Made by a program: the position numbers and the translations under genes. The notes under the pieces were generated by a model. It saw nothing but the letters and a program-made list of their open reading frames with translations. It was not told the origin of the DNA and searched no databases. This document shows positions 6,119 to 14,735 of a DNA stretch of 21,413 bases, one piece after another. The stretch is from NCBI GenBank assembly GCA_023230585.1, contig JALNXB010000035.1:1-21413 (forward strand), read 5' to 3'. Numbering within the stretch: the stretch's first letter is position 1; every line of letters begins with the position of its first letter. This stretch comes from a bacterium. GTDB lineage: Bacteria > Ratteibacteria > UBA8468 > B48-G9 > JAFGKM01.

Positions 6119-7135
6119 ATGGATAAAGAAAAAGCGTTAAGTATGGCTATTAGCCAGATAGAGAAAGATTTTGGAAAAGGCGCTATAATGCGGCTTGGAG
6201 AGAAAGATGTTGCAGATATTGCTGTTATTCCGACTGGCTCAATTTCTCTTGATATTGCTTTAGGTGTTGGTGGAATTCCTAAAGGTAGGGTAACAGAAAT
6301 ATTTGGTCCTGAATCATCTGGAAAGACTACTCTTGCGTTGCATATATTGGCTGAAGCTCAGAAGCAAGGTGGACAGGTTGCTTTTATTGATGCTGAGCAC
6401 GCTTTAGACCCTATCTATGCGCAGAGATTGGGCGTTAATATTGAAGATATGCTTGTAAGCCAACCTGACAACGGTGAGCAGGCGCTTGAAATAGCTGAAT
6501 CTTTAATAAGAAGTAGCGCTGTGGATGTTGTTGTAATAGACTCTGTTGCTGCTTTGGTGCCAAAAGCTGAACTTGAAGGAGAGATGGGTGAAAGTGTTAT
6601 GGGGTTACAAGCAAGGTTAATGTCGCAGGCGTTGAGGAAACTAACAGGGTATATAAGTAAATCGAAAACTTCTGCGATTTTTATTAACCAGATAAGAGAA
6701 AAAATAGGAGTCTTTTTTGGTAACCCTGAAACAACCACGGGTGGAAGGGCGTTAAAATTTTATTCTTCTGTAAGGTTGGAGGTTAGAAGAATCGAGAGTA
6801 TAAAGAGCGGTTCTGAATTGGTAGGTAATAGAGTAAGGGTTAAGGTTGTAAAAAATAAGGTTGCGCCCCCTTTTAAAGAGGCTGAACTGGATATCTACTA
6901 CGGTAAAGGTATTAGTAGGGAAGGGGCGTTGATAAATGCTGCTTTGCAATATAAAATTTTTGAAAAGAAGGGTAGTTATATACAATATGAAGGTACTTCT
7001 ATTGGGCAAGGGATGGAAAATACCATTGAAAGTTTGAGACAGAATGAAAGTCTTTATAAAGAGGTAGAGTCTAAAGTTTTTGAATTATCTGGGTTTAAAC
7101 CTAAAAAAGAAGAGGTTGAAAATGAAAAAAATTAA
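6119..7135 (+). CDS. recA: Recombinase RecA
   Basis: RecA forms filaments on single-stranded DNA, drives homologous pairing and activates LexA self-cleavage. The protein is complete and typical. The N-terminal helix DKEKALSMAISQIEKDFGKG is followed by Walker A GPESSGKTT, the VVVIDSVAALVPKAE segment containing the Walker B strand, the L1 loop near LEGEMGESVMGLQARL, the NQIREKIGVFFGNPETTTGG loop region and a short acidic C-tail. An ATG also exists at 6113. I prefer 6119 because AGGGAG lies about 9 bases upstream of it but only 3 from the first, and because RecA proteins usually open with (S)DKEKAL; this gives 338 residues. The next gene overlaps its end by 14 bases. Confidence 0.98.
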   Translation: MDKEKALSMAISQIEKDFGKGAIMRLGEKDVADIAVIPTGSISLDIALGVGGIPKGRVTEIFGPESSGKTTLALHILAEAQKQGGQVAFIDAEHALDPIYAQRLGVNIEDMLVSQPDNGEQALEIAESLIRSSAVDVVVIDSVAALVPKAELEGEMGESVMGLQARLMSQALRKLTGYISKSKTSAIFINQIREKIGVFFGNPETTTGGRALKFYSSVRLEVRRIESIKSGSELVGNRVRVKVVKNKVAPPFKEAELDIYYGKGISREGALINAALQYKIFEKKGSYIQYEGTSIGQGMENTIESLRQNESLYKEVESKVFELSGFKPKKEEVENEKN

Positions 7136-8288
7136 TGTTGGTCTTATAGGTTATAAATTTATGGGTAAAGCTCACTCTCATGCTTATAAAGATGCTGGAA
7201 TATTTTTTGATTTACCCATCTTGCCTGTAATGAAAGTTATATGCGGTAGGACAGAAGGGCCATTAAAAATGGCAAAAGAAAAGTTTGGGTGGGAAGAATA
7301 TGAAACTGATTGGAAGAAGGTTGTCAAAAGAGATGATATAGACTTAATTGATATAACAAGCCCACCTGATGCTCACAAATCTATAGCCGTTACTGCTGCA
7401 AAAGAAGGGAAAACTCTATTTTGCGAAAAACCTCTTGCTGCTACCCTAAAAGAAGGGTATGAAATGTTGGAAGCTGTTGAAAAATATAAAGTGAAACACG
7501 CAATATGTTTTAATTATAGAAAACTTCCTGCTATTGGGCTTGCAAAAAATCTTATAGATTCAGGAAAGATAGGTAAGATATACCATATTAGAGCCTCTTA
7601 TCTTCAAGACTGGATTCTTGACCCTCAGTTTCCTCTTGTTTGGCGACTTGATAAGAAGGTTGCAGGTAGTGGAGCTCACGGTGATTTGAATGCTCATCTT
7701 ATAGATTTGGCAAGATACCTTGTGGGTGAATTTGAAGAAGTTACAGGAGTTAAAGAGACTTTTATAAAAGAGAGACCATTGATTCAAGAAACTGGTATTC
7801 TTGAAACAGGGCTTAAAGATAAATCTAAATCCGAAAAGACAGGGAAAGTTACTGTCGATGATACAACCCTTTTTCTTGCAAGGTTTACAAACGGTGCTAT
7901 AGGTTCTTTTGAAGCAACACGGTTTGCTGCTGGAAGAAAAAATGGACAAAGGTTTGAAATTAATGGAAGTAAAGGAAGCATTTTTTTCAACCTTGAAAGG
8001 TTAAACGAACTACAATATTATAGTGTTGATGAACCAGAATCTACCCAAGGTTTTAAAACCATTATTGCTACAGACGCTTCACATCCTTATGCCGCTAACT
8101 GGTGGCCTGCAGGTCATATTATAGGTTATGGGGATTCTTTTGTGAATATGGTTGCAGATATATGTACTGCTATTGCTGAAGATAAGAATCCTGTCCCTAA
8201 TTTTTATGATGGCATAAAGTGTCTTGAGGTTTTAAATGCTGTTGAAGAATCTGCGTCAAAGAAAAATTGGGTTAAAATAAAAAAATAA
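7122..8288 (+). CDS. Gfo/Idh/MocA family NAD(P)-dependent oxidoreductase
   Basis: This is a cytoplasmic dehydrogenase of the glucose-fructose oxidoreductase and inositol dehydrogenase family, which oxidises or epimerises sugars or inositols; the substrate is unknown. The Rossmann fold opens with VGLIGYKFMGKAHSHAY (6-22). The signature EKPLA (102-106), with the lysine that contacts cofactor and substrate, is present. GDLNAHLID supplies Asp188 and His192, the usual catalytic pair region. Its 388 residues are typical. The ATG at 7122 follows GAGG and overlaps the recA stop; an upstream TTG at 7080 would add 14 residues that do not fit the family. Its place between recA and recX is unusual. It may act with the sugar-type enzymes at 17701-21060, but they are distant. 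Confidence 0.93.
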   Translation: MKKINVGLIGYKFMGKAHSHAYKDAGIFFDLPILPVMKVICGRTEGPLKMAKEKFGWEEYETDWKKVVKRDDIDLIDITSPPDAHKSIAVTAAKEGKTLFCEKPLAATLKEGYEMLEAVEKYKVKHAICFNYRKLPAIGLAKNLIDSGKIGKIYHIRASYLQDWILDPQFPLVWRLDKKVAGSGAHGDLNAHLIDLARYLVGEFEEVTGVKETFIKERPLIQETGILETGLKDKSKSEKTGKVTVDDTTLFLARFTNGAIGSFEATRFAAGRKNGQRFEINGSKGSIFFNLERLNELQYYSVDEPESTQGFKTIIATDASHPYAANWWPAGHIIGYGDSFVNMVADICTAIAEDKNPVPNFYDGIKCLEVLNAVEESASKKNWVKIKK

Positions 8289-8352
8289 AACTTTTTCCTC
8301 TTTTTTGCATCTAAATAGTTAAAGCTAAGAATATGGTTTTTTTAAAAGAAAA

Positions 8353-8456
8353 CGGAGGAGATTGTGACAATTCAAAACAAGGTTTTCAGCTTTGACCTCC
8401 CACCGCCTTTTTAATGGTAAATGAAAAAAGAACTTTTTTATAAAATTTTTAGGAGG
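8353..8456 (+). promoter_or_regulatory. htrA leader with alternative pairing of two ribosome binding sites
   Basis: The 173-base gap before htrA holds two Shine-Dalgarno sequences, GGAGG at 8354-8358 and GGAGG at 8452-8456. Between them lies one CCTCC (8396-8400), which can pair with either. AAAAC (8374-8378) and GTTTT (8382-8386) form a small hairpin between the first site and CCTCC. A translating or stalled ribosome would decide which pairing can form. Each pairing is only five bases, so this is an inference from layout. A weak promoter may be TTGCAT (8305-8310) with GAATAT (8329-8334). Confidence 0.3.
8364..8414 (+). CDS. Possible 16-residue leader peptide upstream of htrA
   Basis: A GTG at 8364 lies 5 bases after GGAGG, a better ribosome binding site than many full genes here have. 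The frame reads MTIQNKVFSFDLPPPF and then stops. The three consecutive prolines next to the end are the type of sequence at which ribosomes pause unless elongation factor P acts. Its stop overlaps an ATG (TAATG). A second, unsupported 14-codon frame (8421-8465) ends across the htrA start codon. It could be a regulatory leader peptide, a small functional peptide or chance; only the ribosome binding site, position and PPP motif argue for it. Confidence 0.35.
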   Translation: MTIQNKVFSFDLPPPF

Positions 8457-8461
8457 AAGAA

Positions 8462-9958
8462 ATGAAAAGAAGATATTTCATATCTGGCGTAACGATAGGG
8501 TTCTTATTTTTTATATTTAGTTATTACGGTTTTTCTTTTATGGAGAAACATAGTTTTGGTAGGTTACGTTCAAAAGATTCTCCTTATGTTTTTACCGGTG
8601 TTGGTCCTGAAATTACAAATTTGCAGAACTCTTTTGTTAATATTGCAAAGGCTGTAAAACCTTCTGTAGTTCAGATAACTACCGAAAAAGTTGTAACTCA
8701 GAGGTATTGGGATCCGTTTGGTGATTTTGAAGGTTTTTTCCGTTCGCCATTCGATGATTTTTTTAGAACTCCACGAAGACAACAGCAACAGCAACCAAAA
8801 ACTTTTGAAAGGAAACAGCAAGGGCTTGGTTCAGGTTTTATTGTTGACGAGAAAGGTTATATTATTACAAATAACCACGTAATAAGAGATGTTGATAAGA
8901 TACTGGTTACATTGAACGACGGAACCCATAAGTATGAAGCAAAAGTTGTTGGGAGCGACCCCAAGACAGACCTTGCTTTGATAAAGATTGAAGCAAAAGA
9001 GATGCTACCGGCTGTTAAATTGGGAGATTCAGAGTCACTTCAACCTGGTGAGTGGGTTATGGCTATTGGTAACCCTATGGGGTTGTCTGCAACTGTTACT
9101 GTTGGGGTTATAAGCGCAAAAGGTAGAAGTGGGTTCCATATTACCCAGTATGAAGATTTTATTCAGACAGATGCTGCTATCAATCCAGGAAATTCTGGCG
9201 GTCCTTTGGTAAATATTAACGCTGAAGTAATAGGTATAAACACCTTTATAGTTTCACCTCAGGTTGGTCAGAACCTTGGTTTTGCTATACCTGTTAATAT
9301 GGCTAAGCATGTTTTTACTCAACTTAGAGATAAAGGAAAAGTTGTTAGAGGGTATCTTGGTATTGTACACCAACCTTTAGATGAAGACCTTGCAAAATCT
9401 TTTGGACTGAAAAACACTAAGGGTGCTCTTGTTTTAGATGTAATGCCTGATACTCCTGCTTCGTCTGCTGGTATAAAAACTGAGGATGTTATACTGGTTT
9501 TTGACGGTAAAACTATTGAAGACACAAAAGAGTTGCAGATGAAGGTTGCGGATACTCCTGTTGGTAAGAAAGTTAAGATAATTGTTTGGCGAGACAAGAA
9601 AGAAGTTCAATTAAACTTGGTAGTAGGAGAGATGCCTTCTGATGAACAGTTGGCATCAATAACAGAAGATTCCGCTTGGAGAGGGATTAAGGTTACAGGT
9701 CTCACTGATGATATTAAAGAAAAATATAAGGTTGAAGGAACTTCTGGTGTTGTTGTGGTTTCTGTTGAACCGGGTTCTCCTGCTGATGAAGTTGAACTTA
9801 CAGTTGGAACTATTATTCTTGCAATAGAAGGTAAAAGCATAAAAGGTTTGTCGGACTATAAAGATGTGGTTAGAAAATTATCTTCAAAATCTAATGCAAG
9901 GATTAGAATTAAAAAAGGAGCAAATATAAGGGTGCTCCTATTAAAGGGTGAAAAATAA
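8462..9958 (+). CDS. HtrA/DegP-family periplasmic serine protease
   Basis: This is a trypsin-like protease and chaperone that degrades misfolded envelope proteins. An N-terminal hydrophobic segment (about 5-25) after KRR is a signal sequence or membrane anchor. The protease domain spans roughly 55-285, with the catalytic triad His139 (ITNNHVI), Asp170 (PKTDLALIKI) and Ser245 (NPGNSGGPL). A loop at about 85-120 is rich in Phe and Gln, including five consecutive Gln, and corresponds to the LA loop. PDZ domains follow at about 293-390 and 400-498, as in DegP and DegQ. The start follows AGGAGG. recX overlaps its end by 11 bases. The exact orthologue (degP, degQ or mucD) cannot be decided. Confidence 0.95.
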   Translation: MKRRYFISGVTIGFLFFIFSYYGFSFMEKHSFGRLRSKDSPYVFTGVGPEITNLQNSFVNIAKAVKPSVVQITTEKVVTQRYWDPFGDFEGFFRSPFDDFFRTPRRQQQQQPKTFERKQQGLGSGFIVDEKGYIITNNHVIRDVDKILVTLNDGTHKYEAKVVGSDPKTDLALIKIEAKEMLPAVKLGDSESLQPGEWVMAIGNPMGLSATVTVGVISAKGRSGFHITQYEDFIQTDAAINPGNSGGPLVNINAEVIGINTFIVSPQVGQNLGFAIPVNMAKHVFTQLRDKGKVVRGYLGIVHQPLDEDLAKSFGLKNTKGALVLDVMPDTPASSAGIKTEDVILVFDGKTIEDTKELQMKVADTPVGKKVKIIVWRDKKEVQLNLVVGEMPSDEQLASITEDSAWRGIKVTGLTDDIKEKYKVEGTSGVVVVSVEPGSPADEVELTVGTIILAIEGKSIKGLSDYKDVVRKLSSKSNARIRIKKGANIRVLLLKGEK

Positions 9959-10397
9959 AAGTATATATTTATCGGCTTTAAAGCTTATCTCCAGAAAAGA
10001 TTATTCTGAAGTCGAACTAAAAAATAGATTGACTTCTATTTATGCGAACATTTCAGATACTGAGTTGAACCAAACTATTGAGGAGTTGAAAAACAAAAGA
10101 TATCTGGACGATTTTGAGCTTGCATATTTTATTGTAGAAAAATTTCTTACTAAAAAGAAAGGGTACCATTATATAATTTCTGTTCTGAAATATAAACAAA
10201 TAAAAGAAGAGGTAATCAAAAATATCGAAGAAAATTTTGATTATCGTAAGGAATTTGAGATAGCTAAAAAGTTTTTTACTGAAAAAGTTAAAAATAGAAG
10301 TTCTTTACAAGTTTTAAGGATGTTAAGTAGGAGAGGTTTCTCTTTTACTACATTAGAAAAAGTGTCTGAACATTTTTATAAACCTGAAGGAGAATAA
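9948..10397 (+). CDS. recX: Regulatory protein RecX
   Basis: RecX binds RecA filaments and limits or modulates their activity. The protein has 149 residues, made of the repeated three-helix units of the family. The first motif is ALKLISRKDYSEVELKNRL (10-28), followed by KNRYLDDFELAYFIVEKF, the typical YLDD-F-A-F pattern. The basic KKKGYHYIISVLKYKQI segment comes next. It starts at GTG inside the 3' end of htrA, so it is probably translated by coupling, and alaS begins 7 bases after its stop. The usual neighbour recA lies almost 3 kb upstream. The sequence is diverged, but length, motif order and place between recA and alaS agree. Confidence 0.85.
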   Translation: MKNKSIYLSALKLISRKDYSEVELKNRLTSIYANISDTELNQTIEELKNKRYLDDFELAYFIVEKFLTKKKGYHYIISVLKYKQIKEEVIKNIEENFDYRKEFEIAKKFFTEKVKNRSSLQVLRMLSRRGFSFTTLEKVSEHFYKPEGE

Positions 10398-10404
10398 TAT
10401 AGGT

Positions 10405-13029
10405 ATGGACAGTAGTAAATTAAGAAGTATATATCTTGATTTTTTTAAAGATAAAGAACATACAATTGTTCATGGTAGCGGACTTGTACCGTTTGACGAT
10501 GCAACTATTCTTTTTACTAACGCTGGAATGGTACAGTTTAAAAAATTTTGGGCTACCGATTCAAAACTTCCTTATTCAAGGGCTGTAACTTGCCAAAAAT
10601 GTGTTAGAGCAGGAGGTAAAGATAGCGATTTTGATAAGATAGGAGTAAGTAATAGGCACCATACTTTTTTTGAAATGTTAGGTAATTTTTCGTTTGGAGA
10701 CTATTTTAAGAAAGAAGCTATTGATTGGGCTTACGAGTTTGTTATTGAACTTTTAAAATTACCTATTGAAAAAATATGGGCTACTTACTATAAAGAAGAT
10801 ATTGAAACAAAAGATATATGGAAAAGTTTTCTGCCAGAAACACGTATTGTGCCTCTCGGGAAAGAAGATAACTTTTGGGGACCAGCAGGAGAAACAGGAC
10901 CGTGCGGACCTTGTACTGAACTTTATATGGATTTTGGAGAAGATAAATCTTGTGGACCAGGGTGTCTTCCGGGATGTAATTGTGATAGGTTTCTTGAGTT
11001 TTGGAACATTGTTTTCCCTCAATTTGATAGACAGAGCGATGGTTCATCTGTGCCTCTTAAGCGACGAGGTGTTGATACTGGGATGGGTTTGGAACGTATG
11101 ATAAGAATAATGCAGAACGTTGAATCTAATTATGAAACTGATCTTTTTCTACCAATAATTAAAAAAATAGAAGATGTTTCTGGCTGTAAATATTTGGATA
11201 CCTCAGATAAAAAGGTCTTTTTTCGCAGAGTGGCTGACCATATAAGAGCGGTTGCTTTTCTTATAGATGATAATATCTTACCTTCAAATGAAGCAAGAGG
11301 GTACGTTTTAAGAAGAATAATAAGAAGGGCAACTGTTAGTGGGTTCCAATTAGGTATAAAGGAACCGTTCCTCTATTCCCTTAGTGAAGTGGTTGTTGCT
11401 CTTATGGGTGATATTTATCCTACCTTGAAAACAAACAAAGAGATGATTTCAAAGGTGTTACGTGAAGAGGAAGACAAATATAGGTCTGTTATTGAATCTG
11501 CATCCAGAAATTTTCAGGTTTTACTGGGTGATGTCAAAGGCAGTGTTCTTCAAGGAAAAACAGCCTTTAAACTTTACGACACTTTTGGTGTGCCTGTTGA
11601 TATAATTGAAGAGATTGCTTTTCAAAAAAATATAGATATAGATTGGGATGGTTTTAACAGCGCTTTAGAGGAACAGAAAAAAAAGGCAAGGTCTTCAACA
11701 GAATCGGTATTACATAAAGAAATAGTTTTTGAAGAACTTCCTTTAGTTGCAACTCAGTTTACAGGATATAAAAAATTAGAGGATGTAGCAGATGTTAAAG
11801 CAGTATATTTTGATGTACGTAAAAAACTTTTTGAGATTGTTTTTGACAGAAGCCCTTTTTATCCAGAGAAAGGTGGGCAGATAGGTGACCGAGGAGTTAT
11901 AGAAAACTGTGAAGTTAGGTTTGTGGTTCTGGATACTACAATAGATGAAAATGGTCTTATTCACCATATTGGTAAATTTGTAGAAGGTCAACATGAAACA
12001 CTGTTAACACAGAAGCAGGGTTATTCATTAAAGGTTGATGCAGAATTTAGAACTAAAGTTTCTGCTAACCATACTGCGACCCATCTATTACATTATGCGT
12101 TAAGAGAAATTGTGGGTAAAGAGGTTAAACAGGCTGGTTCTTATGTTGCTGATGATAGGTTTAGATTCGATTTTATCTGTTCTGAGGATATATCGTCAAC
12201 AAAAATTGAACAGGTAGAAAAATTTGTGCAAGACGCAATTTTGCAAAAATATGAGGTTGTTGTTGAAGAAAGAACTCTTGAAGAGGTCTTGAAGACCGAT
12301 GTGATAGCTCTTTTTACAGAAAAATATGAAGAGAATGTTAGGGTTATAAATATATCTAAATGTCATAGCGAGATATGTGGCGGGACTCACGTTGAAAATA
12401 CCTGTGATATACTTATTTTTAAAATAACTGGGTTTTCAAGTATTGGGAAGAACTTAAAAAGGATTGAAGCTGTTACATATAAAGATGCTATCTCATATCT
12501 TGATGGTTATAGAAAAACGGTTGTAGATGTAAGTAACCTGTTTGAAACAATACCAGAAAAACTTTTAGTTAGGGTAGAAAAATTTTTGGATGATGGTAAA
12601 AAGAGAGAAAAAGTTGTAGAAAAATATGAAAATATTCTGATATCAATGCTAACAAAAGAATTGATTTCTGAAAAAGAATTTGTATCTAACGATATATGTA
12701 GTTATAATTATATTAACAAGAAACTTGAACTTAAAAATAGTGAAATTATAAGTAAGATTTCTGACAAATTAATAGAATCTCTCGATAACTGTATATCTTT
12801 TATAGCTGATGAGATTGAAGATAAGGTTATGTTTGTTGTTAAGGTTGGAGATGGCGTGAAGAAAGAGTTTCCAGCAGTAAAACTTGCAAAAGAGGTTGCG
12901 TCTATTTTAGGTGGTAAAGCTGGGGGAAGCGAAGTTTTTGCACGTGGAAGCGGTAAAAATGGTGAAAGATTTTTGGAGGCTGCCAACAAAATAAGGAGTA
13001 TTATACAAATGAAAGGAAAAGATAAATGA
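10405..13029 (+). CDS. alaS: Alanyl-tRNA synthetase
   Basis: The enzyme charges tRNA-Ala and clears mischarged Ser- and Gly-tRNA-Ala. All domains are present in 874 residues, the normal length. The class II aminoacylation core begins with LRSIYLDFFKDKEH, with motif 2 around RHHTFFEMLGNFSFGDYF. The glycine-rich motif 3 is GVDTGMGLERM. The editing site has HTATH (His556, His560) and CGGTH (Cys658, His662), the zinc-binding quartet. The C-terminal oligomerisation domain ends with the GGKAGGSEVFARGSG segment. The start ATG follows AAGGAG, which lies within the recX end. Its stop overlaps the start of the sigma factor gene by four bases (ATGA), so the two are co-translated. Confidence 0.98.
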   Translation: MDSSKLRSIYLDFFKDKEHTIVHGSGLVPFDDATILFTNAGMVQFKKFWATDSKLPYSRAVTCQKCVRAGGKDSDFDKIGVSNRHHTFFEMLGNFSFGDYFKKEAIDWAYEFVIELLKLPIEKIWATYYKEDIETKDIWKSFLPETRIVPLGKEDNFWGPAGETGPCGPCTELYMDFGEDKSCGPGCLPGCNCDRFLEFWNIVFPQFDRQSDGSSVPLKRRGVDTGMGLERMIRIMQNVESNYETDLFLPIIKKIEDVSGCKYLDTSDKKVFFRRVADHIRAVAFLIDDNILPSNEARGYVLRRIIRRATVSGFQLGIKEPFLYSLSEVVVALMGDIYPTLKTNKEMISKVLREEEDKYRSVIESASRNFQVLLGDVKGSVLQGKTAFKLYDTFGVPVDIIEEIAFQKNIDIDWDGFNSALEEQKKKARSSTESVLHKEIVFEELPLVATQFTGYKKLEDVADVKAVYFDVRKKLFEIVFDRSPFYPEKGGQIGDRGVIENCEVRFVVLDTTIDENGLIHHIGKFVEGQHETLLTQKQGYSLKVDAEFRTKVSANHTATHLLHYALREIVGKEVKQAGSYVADDRFRFDFICSEDISSTKIEQVEKFVQDAILQKYEVVVEERTLEEVLKTDVIALFTEKYEENVRVINISKCHSEICGGTHVENTCDILIFKITGFSSIGKNLKRIEAVTYKDAISYLDGYRKTVVDVSNLFETIPEKLLVRVEKFLDDGKKREKVVEKYENILISMLTKELISEKEFVSNDICSYNYINKKLELKNSEIISKISDKLIESLDNCISFIADEIEDKVMFVVKVGDGVKKEFPAVKLAKEVASILGGKAGGSEVFARGSGKNGERFLEAANKIRSIIQMKGKDK

Positions 13030-13853
13030 AAGAAGTAATGACTCAAGAAGAAGAGATACAAATGATAAAATTGATTAGAAAGGGAGATAGAAAAGCAAAA
13101 GAGACTTTTGTTAAACAAAATCAAGGTCTTGTAATATACCTTGCAAAACGTTATGCTTTTTCTTCCGATATATTGGCAGACCTTATAGCTGAAGGCAATA
13201 TGGGGCTTCTTAAAGCTCTTGAAAAGTTTGATTTTAGAAAAAATGTTAAGTTTGGTACTTATGCATATTTTTGGATTAAAAGATTTGTATTGAGAGCAAT
13301 AATGAAAGAGTTTGAGGTTTTGAAGATACCAGAAAGGTATCAAGAGTTTAAAGAAAAATTGGAAGAACTGAAAAAAGATTATATGTTTAATCACGGTAGA
13401 ACTCCTACCGAAAAAGAGATAGCTGAAGAGTTAAAACTAACTCCTGAAATTATTAAAAAATTGAAAAAGTATTCAGGTCAAGTTAGAGTTATATCTTCTG
13501 GGTATTATGATGGCGAGAAAGAGGTTGACCTTTTTGAGGTTATAGATTTTGAAAGGAGTGGCGACCCTGGGTTTTGGGAAGTTTTGAATAATAAAGATAT
13601 TCTTGCAAACATATTTTCTCGGCTTAAAGATAAAGAGAAGAGAGCTAATATTGACACCTGGATAAAAGTGTTGGAACTATATTACGGTCTTGAAGATGGT
13701 GTGCAACACAGTTACAAGGAAATTTCAGAGAAGATGGATGTTAGTAGACAGAGGGTACACCAGATAAAAAAGATTGCTTTAAAGAAACTTAAGAAAGAGT
13801 GGGAAGAAATAAAAAATGAAAGAGATGAAAGACTTAATCAGGACAATACCTGA
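13026..13853 (+). CDS. Sigma-70 family RNA polymerase sigma factor (alternative type)
   Basis: This is a transcription initiation factor without region 1.1. Region 2 spans about 27-97, with DLIAEGNMGLLKALEKFD and FGTYAYFWIKRFVLRAI; the -10 reading helix differs from the housekeeping YATWWIRQAI. Region 3 covers about 104-180 (HGRTPTEKEIAEELKLTP). Region 4 spans 190-260, with a helix-turn-helix YKEISEKMDVSRQRVHQIKKIALKKL (230-255). This three-region layout fits group 2 or 3 factors, not the short extracytoplasmic type. No anti-sigma gene is adjacent. It is translationally coupled to alaS and overlaps apt by 38 bases. The promoters it reads and the stress it serves cannot be told from sequence; rpoH-, sigB- or rpoS-like roles are all possible. 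Confidence 0.9.
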   Translation: MKEVMTQEEEIQMIKLIRKGDRKAKETFVKQNQGLVIYLAKRYAFSSDILADLIAEGNMGLLKALEKFDFRKNVKFGTYAYFWIKRFVLRAIMKEFEVLKIPERYQEFKEKLEELKKDYMFNHGRTPTEKEIAEELKLTPEIIKKLKKYSGQVRVISSGYYDGEKEVDLFEVIDFERSGDPGFWEVLNNKDILANIFSRLKDKEKRANIDTWIKVLELYYGLEDGVQHSYKEISEKMDVSRQRVHQIKKIALKKLKKEWEEIKNERDERLNQDNT

Positions 13854-14328
13854 TTTCCCTAAAGAAGGTATCTTGTTTAGAGATATTACTACCCTCCTAA
13901 AAGATCCAAAAGGGTTGCAGGAGGCTTTAAATCTGTTTAAAGCAGAGATACCTTCTAATATATCAAAAATTGTGGCTATAGAAGCGAGAGGTTTCATATT
14001 TGGTGGTGCGCTTGCTTATATGTTGGGAGTGGGTTTTGTCCCTGTTAGAAAATCTGGCAAACTACCAGCAGAAAAAATCCGTATGGAGTATGCTCTTGAA
14101 TATGGTACTGATGTTATTGAGATGCATAAGGACGCTCTTTCTGTTGGTGAAAAAGTTGTTATAGTAGATGACTTACTTGCAACTGGCGGAACAGCAAAAG
14201 CAACTTGTGCACTTATAGAAAAAGCTGGAGCCATAGTAGAGAAGTTTCTTTTTCTTATAGAATTGAAAGATTTGAAAGGAATTGATAAATTGAAAGGTTA
14301 TGATATATTTTCTCTTATAAAGTATTAG
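13816..14328 (+). CDS. apt: Adenine phosphoribosyltransferase
   Basis: Apt converts adenine and PRPP to AMP, a purine salvage step. It has 170 residues, as usual. The N-terminus LIRTIPDFPKEGILFRDIT is characteristic, EARGF (56-60) is the conserved nucleotide-site motif, and VVIVDDLLATGGTAKA (114-129) is the PRPP-binding loop. The chosen ATG follows GGGAAG at 9 bases; a second ATG nine bases on (13825) would give nearly the same protein. The first 38 bases lie inside the sigma factor gene. A T-run follows its stop, but no clear hairpin was seen there. It is the last gene of the rightward recA-to-apt series. Confidence 0.95.
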   Translation: MKEMKDLIRTIPDFPKEGILFRDITTLLKDPKGLQEALNLFKAEIPSNISKIVAIEARGFIFGGALAYMLGVGFVPVRKSGKLPAEKIRMEYALEYGTDVIEMHKDALSVGEKVVIVDDLLATGGTAKATCALIEKAGAIVEKFLFLIELKDLKGIDKLKGYDIFSLIKY

Positions 14329-14386
14329 TTTTTTTTGATTTTAGTAAATATCAGCAAATCACCCACACACTCTTCTCCCTGCCCGT

Positions 14387-14712
14387 TTTACCATCCTGAA
14401 CTTGTTTTAGAATCTCTAACCTAACTCACGTAACAGAAGTGGCAAAAACGAGATTCCGGATCAAGTCCGGAATGACATGCAAGGGGAATCTTCATCCTTA
14501 TCATTACGTCTTTCGTTTTTGGTTAAGTTGCTAACTGCACCTCCACCTACGCTACAATACAAGCTTCGGCGGACAAGCCTCATCCCATTAACCTCTCTGC
14601 AAACTCTTAGGGACTTACTACACCAAACATCCCCATTGGGTAGAAGGCAAAAAAAGGGAAGGTGTATGCGCCGTAGTCCCAGAGTGAGTAGACACCACAT
14701 ACGCTTTTCTTT
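14387..14712. repeat. Dispersed composite repeat, copy C, between convergent genes
   Basis: The same blocks as at 5507-5700 occur here. TTTACCATCCTGAACTTG is at 14387-14404. A block at 14431-14499 has the ATTCCGGA/TCCGGAAT palindrome (14453-14473). The end block, from ATTGGGTAGAAGGC and seven A to the 44-base core (14661-14704), is followed by TTTTCTTTTAT. About 135 extra bases separate the second and third blocks, including GCTTCGGCGGACAAGC (14562-14577), a further small palindrome. The core hairpin has a T-rich tail on the plus strand and an A-run upstream, so it could stop transcription from apt and from asd. Open frames of 79 and 91 codons here are judged accidental. The remaining bases 14329-14386 and 14713-14735 hold nothing recognisable. 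Confidence 0.85.
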
Positions 14713-14735
14713 TATCTATTTATCCTTGTATACAG

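Noticed and set aside
7080..7121. TTG start adding 14 residues to the oxidoreductase
   Set aside because: The extra residues do not fit the family, and a better ATG with GAGG spacing exists at 7122.
12708..13394. A 228-codon open frame on the minus strand
   Set aside because: It lies opposite alaS and the sigma factor gene, both clear families. Its Phe-, Ser- and Leu-rich content is what the complement of AT-rich coding sequence gives, and it has no ribosome binding site.
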